From: Streptomyces lydicus
Lineage (GTDB): Bacteria; Actinomycetota; Actinomycetes; Streptomycetales; Streptomycetaceae
Direction: 5' to 3'
Assembly: GCF_000717345.1 (NCBI RefSeq)
Contig: NZ_JNZA01000025.1
Span: forward strand, 1 to 64,000
Length of the DNA stretch: 64,000 bases
Part shown: positions 24,314 to 32,490 of the stretch, one piece after another
Numbering within the stretch: the stretch's first letter is position 1
Layout: every line of letters begins with the position of its first letter
Made by a program: the position numbers and the translations under genes
The notes under the pieces: model-generated
What the model saw: only the letters and a program-made list of their open reading frames with translations
Databases searched by the model: none
Told to the model about the DNA's origin: nothing

Positions 24314-24922
24314 CTACGGCTGCCCGTCGGCCGCCTCCCGCAGCCGCTGGCGGGCCTCCATCAGGGCGAAGCCGAGAAGATTCAGCCCCCGCCAGCGCCT
24401 CGGGTCCCCGGCCCGCTCGTCGTCGGCGGCGAGGCCGATGCCCCATATGCGGTCCAGCGGGCTGGCCTCGACCAGCACCCGGGAGCCCGTGCCCAGCAGG
24501 TACTCCCGCAGCGCCGGGTGCTGCCCGAATTTGTGGACGCTGCCGGTGACGACCAGGCCGAAGCGGTGCCGCTGCCAGGTCTCGTCGTCGAAGCCGCGGA
24601 CCGCGCGGCCGGCGTCCTTGGCCTGCTTGGGGTGCTTGGCGGCGAGCGCCCGCCGCTCAGCCTCCGCGTCCCCGAACAGACGGGCCTTGCCGGCCATCAT
24701 CCAGTGCTCCGCGGTGGCGTAGCCGACCCCGTCGACGGTGAAGGGGGCCGGCCACCACTGGCTGAAACAGCTCGGCCCCGGGCTGCCGTCGCGCCGTGGG
24801 CTGTGGCCCCAGAAGTGGACGTACTTCACCCGCCGGCCGGTGGCGGTCTCCCGGCGCAGCTCCTCGACCGAGCGCGGTCCGTCCGCCGCCCGGCCCTTCG
24901 TCGTCCCCGTGTCGTGCATCAT
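24314..24922 (-). CDS. NADAR-family protein (DUF1768, YbiA-like)
   Basis: 202-aa NADAR-domain protein. The family hydrolyses N-glycosidic bonds in riboflavin-pathway intermediates or removes ADP-ribose from guanine. Visible landmarks: VKYVHFWGH, SCFSQWWPAPFTVDG, YATAEHWMMAGKARLFGD, ASPLDRIWGIGL and WRGLNLLGFALMEAR. The start is one of two adjacent ATGs (24922, 24919) with no clear ribosome binding site. It diverges from ALDH2 and lies 65 bp upstream of the deaminase gene on the same strand. The in vivo substrate is unknown here. Confidence 0.88.
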   Translation of the reverse strand: MMHDTGTTKGRAADGPRSVEELRRETATGRRVKYVHFWGHSPRRDGSPGPSCFSQWWPAPFTVDGVGYATAEHWMMAGKARLFGDAEAERRALAAKHPKQAKDAGRAVRGFDDETWQRHRFGLVVTGSVHKFGQHPALREYLLGTGSRVLVEASPLDRIWGIGLAADDERAGDPRRWRGLNLLGFALMEARQRLREAADGQP

Positions 24923-24971
24923 GCCGGGATTCTGTCAGCGGGCACTGACAACGTGTCGGGGCTCAGGACCG

Positions 24972-25048
24972 GTAAATCACAGAATTCGTCGCGTAACCAA
25001 AAGGCAACAACGGAATCACTTGTTGAGGCTCCCTTCCTCTGTCAAGAT
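24972..25048 (+). promoter_or_regulatory. ALDH2 promoter with GlnR-like box and motif shared with ALDH1
   Basis: GTAAC-n6-GCAAC at 24993-25008 fits the GlnR consensus gTnAC-n6-GaAAC with one mismatch. CAACGGAATCA at 25008-25018 is the complement of TGATTCCGTTG upstream of ALDH1. A promoter TTGTTG (25020-25025), 17 nt, CAAGAT (25043-25048) follows at once, so both sites sit in the activator position just upstream of -35. Confidence 0.5.
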
Positions 25049-25123
25049 CGGCCATCAATTCCGGAAGTAGCTACGCCAGGCAGTGCCGCTGAGCGGCCCC
25101 GGCGCCCGGCGGAGGAGAGCACC

Positions 25124-26641
25124 ATGGACCACCGTTTCGATGTCACCGAGCGCTTCGCCCCGGGCGCGCAATTCATCGCGGGCAGTCTCCGCGGTGGTAC
25201 TTCCGGCCGTACCCAGGCCGTCGTGGACCCGGCCACCGGCGAGACGGTGTACTCCTACGAACTCGCAGGTACGGCCGATGTGGACGCCGCCGTCGAGGCG
25301 GCGGAGCGGGCCTTCCCGGAATGGGGCGGCGCGACGCCCGGTGAGCGCTCCGACACCCTGCACCGGTTCGCCGCCGCGCTCACCGAGGACGCCGCCGATC
25401 TCGCCTACGCCGAATCGCTGAACTGCGGAAAGCCGATCAAGCTCAGCAATGAGTTCGACGTACCGGGCTCCATCGACAACGCCGCATTCTTCGCCGGTGC
25501 CGCCCGTCATCTGGAGGGCAAGGCGGCCGGCGAATACAGCGCCGACCACACCTCCGTCATCCGCCGCGAGCCGATCGGTGTCGTCGGCTCGATCGCACCG
25601 TGGAACTATCCGCTGCAGATGGCCGCCTGGAAGGTGTTGCCGGCCATTGCCGCCGGCAACACCATCGTCCTGAAGCCCGCCGAGATCACCCCGCTGACCT
25701 CGCTGCTCTTCGCGCAGGCCGCCCAGCGCGCCGGTCTGCCGGACGGCGTGCTCAACATCGTCTCCGGCGCGGGCCGGGACGCCGGCGAGCGGCTGGTGGG
25801 CCACCCCGCCGTCGCGATGACCTCCTTCACCGGCTCGACCGCCGTCGGCAAGCGCGTCGCCGAGATCGCCACCGGCAGCGTCAAGCGCCTGCACCTCGAA
25901 CTCGGCGGCAAGGCCCCCTTCGTCGTCTTCGACGACGCCGACCTGGAGGCCGCCGTCCACGGAGCGGTCGCCGGCGCGCTGATCAACACCGGCCAGGACT
26001 GCACCGCCGCCACCCGCGCCTACGTCCAGCGCCCGCTCTACGACGCGTTCGTCAGCGGGGTCGCCGACCTGATGGCGACCGTACGGCTCGGCGACCCCTT
26101 CGACCCGTCCACCGACCTCGGACCGCTGATCACCCACGCCCAGCGCGACCGGGTGGCCGGCTTCGTCGAGCGGGCCCGCGGCTACGCCACCGTCGTCACC
26201 GGCGGCGAGTCCCCCCAGGGCGACCTGGCCAAGGGCGCGTACTACCGGCCCACGCTGATCGCCGGGGCCGCGCAGGACAGCGAGATCGTGCAGTCCGAGA
26301 TCTTCGGCCCGGTGCTGGTCGTGCTGCCCTTCGACAGCGACGACGAGGGCATCGCGCTGGCCAACGACACGCCCTACGGGCTCGCCGCCTCGGCCTGGAG
26401 CCGGGACGTCTACCGCACCGGCCGCGCCACCCGCGAGATCAACGCCGGCTGCGTCTGGGTCAACGACCACATCCCGATCATCAGCGAGATGCCGCACGGC
26501 GGCGCCAAGGCGTCCGGCTTCGGCAAGGACATGTCGGCCTACTCCTTCGAGGAGTACACCCAGGTCAAGCACGTGATGTACGACAACACCGCGGTCGCCA
26601 GGAAGGACTGGCACCGCACCGTCTTCGGGGACCGCGCGTAA
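25124..26641 (+). CDS. Aldehyde dehydrogenase (gamma-aminobutyraldehyde dehydrogenase-like), copy 2
   Basis: 505-aa paralogue of the ALDH at 20359, probably also oxidising aminoaldehydes from polyamines to GABA. Landmarks: APWNYPLQMAAWKVLPAIAA, HLELGGKAPFVVFDD and catalytic Cys293 in NTGQDCTAATR. The ATG at 25124 has a strong GGAGGAGAG at 25111-25119; the long open extension upstream overlaps the NADAR gene on the other strand and is rejected. It heads the run ALDH2-potD2-potA-potB-potC-oxidase, probably one operon. Confidence 0.92.
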   Translation: MDHRFDVTERFAPGAQFIAGSLRGGTSGRTQAVVDPATGETVYSYELAGTADVDAAVEAAERAFPEWGGATPGERSDTLHRFAAALTEDAADLAYAESLNCGKPIKLSNEFDVPGSIDNAAFFAGAARHLEGKAAGEYSADHTSVIRREPIGVVGSIAPWNYPLQMAAWKVLPAIAAGNTIVLKPAEITPLTSLLFAQAAQRAGLPDGVLNIVSGAGRDAGERLVGHPAVAMTSFTGSTAVGKRVAEIATGSVKRLHLELGGKAPFVVFDDADLEAAVHGAVAGALINTGQDCTAATRAYVQRPLYDAFVSGVADLMATVRLGDPFDPSTDLGPLITHAQRDRVAGFVERARGYATVVTGGESPQGDLAKGAYYRPTLIAGAAQDSEIVQSEIFGPVLVVLPFDSDDEGIALANDTPYGLAASAWSRDVYRTGRATREINAGCVWVNDHIPIISEMPHGGAKASGFGKDMSAYSFEEYTQVKHVMYDNTAVARKDWHRTVFGDRA

Positions 26642-26745
26642 CGGAACGCCCGCCCCCCACCGGGCCCCACGCCTGCGGCCAGCGCCGCGCGCCATCGTCA
26701 CCACCGGCCGAGCGCCGGGCTCACCCCCTTGAAAGGGCACCGCGC

Positions 26746-27993
26746 ATGGACCATCACGAGCAGCCCGAACCCCTGTCCCCGGCGGAACTCACCGCCATGC
26801 GCCGGAGCCTGACCGACGGCCGGCTCGCCATGACCCGCCGCTCGCTGCTGCGCGCGACCGGCGCCATGGCCACCGCGATCGGCGGCCTGGGCGCCCTGTC
26901 GGCCTGCGGCATCCCGCCCGCCGGCCGTACCGACGCCGCCCGGACCACGGACCATTCCAGGGCGGAGAAGCGCCTGAACTTCTCCAACTGGACCGAGTAC
27001 ATGGACGTCAGCGACAACGGCAAGCACCACCCCACGCTGGACGCCTTCACCCGGCGCACCGGCATCGCCGTCAACTACACCGAGGACATCAACGACAACG
27101 ACGAGTTCTTCGGCAAGATCCAGGCGCAGCTGGCGGCCGGCCAGGACACCGGCCGCGACCTGATCGTGCTCACCGACTGGATGTGCGCGCGGATGATCTC
27201 CCTCGGCTGGATCCAGGAGCTGGATCCGGCCAACCTGCCGCACGCCTACGCCAACCTCTCCCCGCAGTTCCGCGACCCCGCCTGGGACCCCGGCCGCGCG
27301 CACTCCTACGTCTGGCAGGGCATCCCCGCGATCATCGCGTACAACAAGAAGGCCACCGGCGGCAAGAAGGTCGACTCGGTCAGCCAGCTGCTGGAGGACC
27401 CGCAGCTCAAGGGCCGGGTCGGCTTCCTCTCCGAGATGCGCGACAGCGTCGGGCTGACCCTCCTGGACATGGGCAAGAACCCCGAGGACGTCACCGCCGA
27501 CGACTACGACGCGGCGATAGCCCGGCTCCAGAAGGGCGTCGACTCCAAGCAGATCCGCCGCTTCACCGGCAACGACTACACCACCGACCTGGACAAGGGC
27601 GACCTCGCCGCGTGCGTGGCGTGGGCCGGCGACATCGTCCAGCTGCAGAGCGACAACCCGGACATCGCCTACGCCGTCCCCAAGACCGGCTACATGACGT
27701 CCACCGACAACCTCATGGTGCCGAACAAGGCCCGCCACAAGCAGAACGCCGAACGGCTCATCGACTACTTCTACGAGCCGAAGGTGGCGGCCCGGCTCGC
27801 GGCGTACATCAACTACGTCTGCCCCGTCGACGGGGTGCGCGAGGAGCTCGCCAAGATCGACAAGTCGGCGGCGGACAACCCGCTGATCCTCCCCGACAAG
27901 GAGATGGCCGCCAGGTCCCACTCCTTCCGCGCGCTGACCGCCAAGGAGAACAAGGAGTTCGCCCAGAAGTTCTCCGACCTCACCGGCGCCTGA
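26746..27993 (+). CDS. potD: Spermidine/putrescine-binding lipoprotein PotD, copy 2
   Basis: Polyamine-binding component of the PotABCD importer, 415 aa. The twin-Arg signal (MTRRSLLRATGAMATAIGG) starts near residue 28 after a soluble stretch, and the lipobox ends LSAC. Segments shared with PotD1 include YTEDINDNDEFFGKI, GRDLIVLTDWMCAR, RRFTGNDYTTDLDKGD and NAERLIDYFYEP. GAAAGGG lies nine bases before the ATG at 26746. It is 104 bp after ALDH2 and 55 bp before potA. Confidence 0.92.
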   Translation: MDHHEQPEPLSPAELTAMRRSLTDGRLAMTRRSLLRATGAMATAIGGLGALSACGIPPAGRTDAARTTDHSRAEKRLNFSNWTEYMDVSDNGKHHPTLDAFTRRTGIAVNYTEDINDNDEFFGKIQAQLAAGQDTGRDLIVLTDWMCARMISLGWIQELDPANLPHAYANLSPQFRDPAWDPGRAHSYVWQGIPAIIAYNKKATGGKKVDSVSQLLEDPQLKGRVGFLSEMRDSVGLTLLDMGKNPEDVTADDYDAAIARLQKGVDSKQIRRFTGNDYTTDLDKGDLAACVAWAGDIVQLQSDNPDIAYAVPKTGYMTSTDNLMVPNKARHKQNAERLIDYFYEPKVAARLAAYINYVCPVDGVREELAKIDKSAADNPLILPDKEMAARSHSFRALTAKENKEFAQKFSDLTGA

Positions 27994-28048
27994 TCCGCAC
28001 CGGGCCCGCCCGAGCCGTTTCGCCCATCCGACCCACGGGACGACCGAC

Positions 28049-29212
28049 ATGACCAAGAACGCGAACACCCGGAGCAGCGGCGGCGACGTCCGCCTCCAAG
28101 GGATAAGCAAAACCTACGGCTCCTTCACCGCCGTCCATCCGCTCGACCTGACCGTCCCCGCGGGCTCCTTCTTCGCGCTGCTGGGCGCCTCGGGCTGCGG
28201 CAAGACCACCACCCTGCGGATGATCGCCGGCCTGGAGGAACCCACCACCGGCACCGTCGAACTGTCGGGCCAGGACGTCACCGTCCTGCCGCCCTACAAG
28301 CGCCAGGTCAACACCGTCTTCCAGAACTACGCGCTCTTCCCGCACCTGGACATCTACGAGAACGTCGCCTTCGGCCTGCGCCGCCGCGGCATCAAGTCCG
28401 TCAAGAAGCAGGTCGAGGAGATGCTCGACCTGGTCCAGCTCGGTCCGATGGCGCGCCGCAAGCCGCAGCAGCTCTCCGGCGGCCAGCAGCAGCGCGTCGC
28501 GGTCGCCCGCGCGCTGATCAACCACCCCCAGGTGCTGCTGCTCGACGAGCCGCTGGGCGCCCTCGACCTCAAGCTGCGCCGCCAGATGCAGCTGGAGCTC
28601 AAGCGCATCCAGACCGAGGTCGGCATCACCTTCGTGCACGTCACCCACGACCAGGAGGAGGCCATGACGATGGCCGACACCGTGGCCGTGATGAACGGCG
28701 GCCGGGTCGAGCAACTCGGCGCGCCCGCCGACCTCTACGAGAACCCCGCGACCACCTTCGTCGCCAACTTCCTGGGCACCTCCAACCTCATCGAGGCCGA
28801 GGTCGTCGAGGCCGGCGGCGAGGAGCTGCTGCTCAAGGCCGCGGGCGGCAAGCTGCGGCTGCCCGCCGCCCGGTGCAGCGCCTCGGCCCGCACCGGCGAG
28901 AAGGTGCTGGCCGGCGTACGGCCCGAGAAGGTCGCACTGCGGCACACCGACGACGCCGGGTCCGTCCCGGAGGGACACAACCGGCTGTCCGGCCGCATCA
29001 AGGACGCCAGCTTCATCGGCGTCTCCACCCAGTACGTCGTCGAGGTCCCGGGCCTCGGCGAACTCGCCGTCTACGAGCAGAACATCGAGCGCGACGGGCG
29101 GCTGGTCCCCGGCGCGGAGATCGTCCTGCACTGGAGCCCGGCACACACCTTCGGGCTGGACGCCACCCAGGACATCCAGGCCGGCGCGGACCTCGACGAG
29201 GAGGCCGCGTGA
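28049..29212 (+). CDS. potA: Spermidine/putrescine ABC transporter ATPase
   Basis: 387-aa ATPase of the polyamine importer. Walker A LGASGCGKTT, Q-loop FQNYALFPHL, signature QLSGGQQQRVAVARAL, Walker B LLLDEPLGALD and H-loop VTHDQEE are all intact. A C-terminal TOBE domain (KVLAGVRPEKVALR, then ELAVYEQNI) is present as in PotA/CysA-type ATPases. It overlaps potB by four bases (GTGA) with GAGGAGG serving potB inside its 3' end. Confidence 0.94.
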   Translation: MTKNANTRSSGGDVRLQGISKTYGSFTAVHPLDLTVPAGSFFALLGASGCGKTTTLRMIAGLEEPTTGTVELSGQDVTVLPPYKRQVNTVFQNYALFPHLDIYENVAFGLRRRGIKSVKKQVEEMLDLVQLGPMARRKPQQLSGGQQQRVAVARALINHPQVLLLDEPLGALDLKLRRQMQLELKRIQTEVGITFVHVTHDQEEAMTMADTVAVMNGGRVEQLGAPADLYENPATTFVANFLGTSNLIEAEVVEAGGEELLLKAAGGKLRLPAARCSASARTGEKVLAGVRPEKVALRHTDDAGSVPEGHNRLSGRIKDASFIGVSTQYVVEVPGLGELAVYEQNIERDGRLVPGAEIVLHWSPAHTFGLDATQDIQAGADLDEEAA

Positions 29213-30147
29213 CCACCACCGCGAGGCCCGCGCCACCGGACGAGCAGGCCGACCCCGCGCCCCTGGAGGTGCGCAGAACGCCCGCCCGCAAACGGCTCGT
29301 CCCCTACTGGCTGCTGCTGCCCGGCATCCTGTGGCTGCTCGTCTTCTTCGCCGCCCCGCTCGTCTACCAGGCGTCGACCTCCATCCAGACCGGCTCCCTC
29401 GAAGAGGGCTTCAAGGTCACCTGGCACTTCGCCACCTACTGGGACGCGCTCGGCGAGTACTGGCCGCAGTTCGTGCGCTCCGTGGGCTTCGCGGCGGTCG
29501 CCACCGTGCTCTGCCTGCTCCTGGGCTACCCGCTGGCCTACCTCATCGCCTTCAAGGCGGGACGCTGGCGCAACGTCGTGATGATCCTGGTCATCGCCCC
29601 GTTCTTCACCAGCTTCCTGATCCGTACGCTCGCCTGGAAGACGATCCTGGCCGACGGCGGACCGGTCGTCGGCGCGCTCAACAGCCTGCACATCCTGGAC
29701 CTCACCAGCGCCCTGGGCATCACCGAGGGGCACCGGGTGCTGGCCACCCCGCTCGCGGTGGTCTGCGGACTGACGTACAACTTCCTGCCGTTCATGATCC
29801 TGCCGCTGTACACCTCGCTGGAGCGCATCGACCCGCGGCTGCACGAGGCCGCCGGCGACCTCTACGCCCGCCCGGCGACCACCTTCCGCCGGGTGACCTT
29901 CCCGCTGTCCATGCCCGGTGTCGTCGCCGGCACCCTGCTCACCTTCATCCCGGCCGCCGGTGACTACATCAACGCCGAACTGCTGGGCTCCACCGACCAG
30001 AAGATGATCGGCAACGTCATCCAGTCGCAGTTCCTGCGGGTTCTGGACTACCCGACCGCGGCCGCGCTCTCCTTCATCCTCATGGCGGCCATCCTCGCCA
30101 TGGTCACGATCTACATCCGCAAGTCCGGGACGGAGGATCTGGTCTGA
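29209..30147 (+). CDS. potB: Spermidine/putrescine ABC transporter permease
   Basis: 312-aa inner-membrane permease with about six hydrophobic segments beginning PYWLLLPGILWLLVFFAAPL. The EAA loop LHEAAGDLYARPATTFRRV contacts PotA. LLTFIPAAGDYINAELLGS is a PotB/PotH hallmark. The GTG at 29209 overlaps the potA stop, and its TGA overlaps the potC ATG (ATGA), so the three are tightly coupled. Confidence 0.93.
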   Translation: MTTTARPAPPDEQADPAPLEVRRTPARKRLVPYWLLLPGILWLLVFFAAPLVYQASTSIQTGSLEEGFKVTWHFATYWDALGEYWPQFVRSVGFAAVATVLCLLLGYPLAYLIAFKAGRWRNVVMILVIAPFFTSFLIRTLAWKTILADGGPVVGALNSLHILDLTSALGITEGHRVLATPLAVVCGLTYNFLPFMILPLYTSLERIDPRLHEAAGDLYARPATTFRRVTFPLSMPGVVAGTLLTFIPAAGDYINAELLGSTDQKMIGNVIQSQFLRVLDYPTAAALSFILMAAILAMVTIYIRKSGTEDLV

Positions 30148-30995
30148 TGGCGGCAACCGGGACCACGGCAACCCCCTCAACCACGGCGGCCCGCACGCCC
30201 AACAAGGGTCTGCGCTGGCTGCGCCGCAACATCATCACGATCGCGGGCCTGGCCACCCTGGCCTATCTGGTCCTGCCCAATGTCATCGTGATGGTCTTCT
30301 CGTTCAACAAGCCCAACGGGCGCTTCAACTACCAGTGGCAGCGCTTCTCCACGGACGCCTGGACCGACCCGTGCGGCGTCGCCGACCTGTGCGGCTCGCT
30401 GGGTCTCAGCCTGCAGATCGCCGTCTGGGCGACCGTCGGGGCGACCGTCCTCGGCACCATGATCGCGTTCGCGCTGGCCCGCTACCGCTTCCGCGCCCGG
30501 GCCGGCGTCAACACCCTGATCTTCCTGCCGATGGCGATGCCCGAGGTCGTCATGGCCGCCTCACTGGCCACCCTCTTCCTCAACATGGGCATCCAGTTCG
30601 GCTTCTGGACGATCCTCATCGCGCACATCATGTTCTGCCTGAGCTTCGTCGTCACCGCCGTCAAGGCGCGGGTGATGAGCATGGACCCGCGGCTCGAACA
30701 GGCCGCCCAGGACCTCTACGCCTCGCCCGTGCAGACCTTCCTGCGGGTGACGCTGCCGATCGCCGCGCCCGGCATCGCCTCCGGCGCCCTGCTCTCCTTC
30801 GCCCTGTCCTTCGACGACTTCATCATCACCAACTTCAACGCCGGGTCGACCGTGACCTTCCCCATGTTCGTCTGGGGATCCGCCCAGCGGGGCACGCCCG
30901 TTCAGATCAATGTCATCGGTACGGCGATGTTCCTGGTCGCCGTGTTGTGCGTAGTCGTCGGCCAACTGGCCGGCAAGCGCCGTAAGAGGAGCTAG
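30147..30995 (+). CDS. potC: Spermidine/putrescine ABC transporter permease
   Basis: Second permease, 282 aa, PotC/PotI type. It has a hydrophobic start (IAGLATLAYLVLPNVIVMVF), NKPNGRFNYQWQRFS near the usual FN motif, the EAA loop LEQAAQDLYASPVQTFLRV, and FALSFDDFIITNFNAGSTVT, the characteristic PotC signature. It overlaps potB by one base and is followed after 14 bp by the FAD oxidase gene, whose ribosome binding site overlaps the potC stop region. Confidence 0.93.
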   Translation: MAATGTTATPSTTAARTPNKGLRWLRRNIITIAGLATLAYLVLPNVIVMVFSFNKPNGRFNYQWQRFSTDAWTDPCGVADLCGSLGLSLQIAVWATVGATVLGTMIAFALARYRFRARAGVNTLIFLPMAMPEVVMAASLATLFLNMGIQFGFWTILIAHIMFCLSFVVTAVKARVMSMDPRLEQAAQDLYASPVQTFLRVTLPIAAPGIASGALLSFALSFDDFIITNFNAGSTVTFPMFVWGSAQRGTPVQINVIGTAMFLVAVLCVVVGQLAGKRRKRS

Positions 30996-31009
30996 AGGAG
31001 CTGAGAGAC

Positions 31010-32431
31010 ATGGCACGAGCTGCCATGAACGCCCCGTCCCCCGTCCACGCGCTCGCGGACGCCGCCCCCACCCCCTTCTGGCTGGACGACCCGGCCCGCC
31101 CCGACCCCCGGCCGGCCCTGATCGGTGACGAGACCTGCGATCTGCTGGTCGTCGGCGGCGGCTACTCGGGACTGTGGACCGCGCTGATGGCCAAGGAGCG
31201 CGACCCGCAGCGCGACGTCGTGCTCATCGAGGGCGCCGAGATCGGCTGGGCCGCCTCCGGACGCAACGGCGGCTTCTGCGCCGCCTCCCTCACCCACGGC
31301 CTCGGCAACGGGCTGGCCCGCTGGCCCGGTGAACTCGCCCGGCTGGAAGAGCTCGGCATCCGCAACCTCGACGCCATCGAGGAGGCGGTCGCCCGCTACG
31401 ACATCGACTGCGCCTTCGAGCGCACCGGCGAGATCGACATCGCCACCGAGCCGCACCAGATCGCCGAACTGGAGGAGGCCGCCGAGGACGCGGCGAAGCT
31501 CGGCCTGGACCGGCACACCTTCCTCGACCGGGACGCACTGCGCGCCGAGGTCGACTCGCCGACCTTCCTCGCCGGCCTGTGGGACCGCGACGGCGTCGCC
31601 ATGCTCAACCCGGCCCGCCTCGCCTGGGGCCTGAAGCAGGCATGCCTCGGCCTCGGCGTCCGCATCTACGAACGCACCCGCGCCACCGCCCTCGCCGCCG
31701 AAGGCATGGGCATGGCCGTCCGCACCCCGTACGGCCGGGTCTTCGCCCGTCATGTCGCGCTCGGCACCAACGCCTTCCCCTCACTGGTCAAGAGGGTCCG
31801 GCCGTACATCGTCCCGGTCTACGACCACGCCCTGATGACCGAGCCGCTCTCCGACGAGCAGCTCGCCGCCATCGGCTGGAAGAACCGGCAGGGCCTCTCC
31901 GACAGCAACAACCACTTCCACTACTTCCGCATCACCGCCGACAACCGCATCCTGTGGGGCGGTTACGACATCGTCTACCGCTACGGCGGCGGCGTACGCG
32001 CCGAGTTCGACCACCACCCGGCCACGTACGAGAAGCTCGCCCGGCACTTCTTCCGCTGCTTCCCGCAGCTGGAGGGCCTGCGCTTCACCCACAGCTGGGG
32101 CGGTGCGATCGACACCTGCTCCCGCTTCTCGGCGTTCTTCGGCACCGCGCACGCCGGCCGGGTCGCCTACGCCGCCGGCTACACCGGGCTCGGCGTGGGC
32201 GCCACCCGCTTCGGCGCCGACGTGATGCTCGACCTGCTCTCCGGCGAGCGCACCGAGCGCACGGAGCTGGAGATGGTGCGCAGCAAGCCGCTGCCGTTCC
32301 CGCCCGAGCCGCTGCGCTGGGCCGGCATCGGCATCACCCAGTGGTCGATGACCCGCGCCGACACCCACGCGGGACGCCGCAATCTGTGGCTGAAGGCCAT
32401 GGACAAGGTGGGGCTGGGCTTCGACAGCTGA
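31010..32431 (+). CDS. FAD-dependent amine oxidoreductase (PuuB/DAO family)
   Basis: 473-aa flavoprotein probably oxidising gamma-glutamylputrescine or a free polyamine to the aldehyde. The N-terminal Rossmann motif is LLVVGGGYSGLWTALMAKE, followed by the ASGRNGGF loop typical of DAO/PuuB-type enzymes. The C-terminal FAD/substrate region reads HSWGGAIDTCSRFSAFFG, then GYTGLGVGATRFGAD. The ATG at 31010 is preceded by GAGGAG. It follows potC by 14 bp in the same operon. Whether it acts on glutamylated or free amines cannot be told: no glutamate-polyamine ligase gene is in this window. Confidence 0.88.
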   Translation: MARAAMNAPSPVHALADAAPTPFWLDDPARPDPRPALIGDETCDLLVVGGGYSGLWTALMAKERDPQRDVVLIEGAEIGWAASGRNGGFCAASLTHGLGNGLARWPGELARLEELGIRNLDAIEEAVARYDIDCAFERTGEIDIATEPHQIAELEEAAEDAAKLGLDRHTFLDRDALRAEVDSPTFLAGLWDRDGVAMLNPARLAWGLKQACLGLGVRIYERTRATALAAEGMGMAVRTPYGRVFARHVALGTNAFPSLVKRVRPYIVPVYDHALMTEPLSDEQLAAIGWKNRQGLSDSNNHFHYFRITADNRILWGGYDIVYRYGGGVRAEFDHHPATYEKLARHFFRCFPQLEGLRFTHSWGGAIDTCSRFSAFFGTAHAGRVAYAAGYTGLGVGATRFGADVMLDLLSGERTERTELEMVRSKPLPFPPEPLRWAGIGITQWSMTRADTHAGRRNLWLKAMDKVGLGFDS

Positions 32432-32490
32432 GACATCGAAGCGCGCGGGGGCGGACGGCACTCAGCCGTCCGCCCCCGCACTTGTGCACA

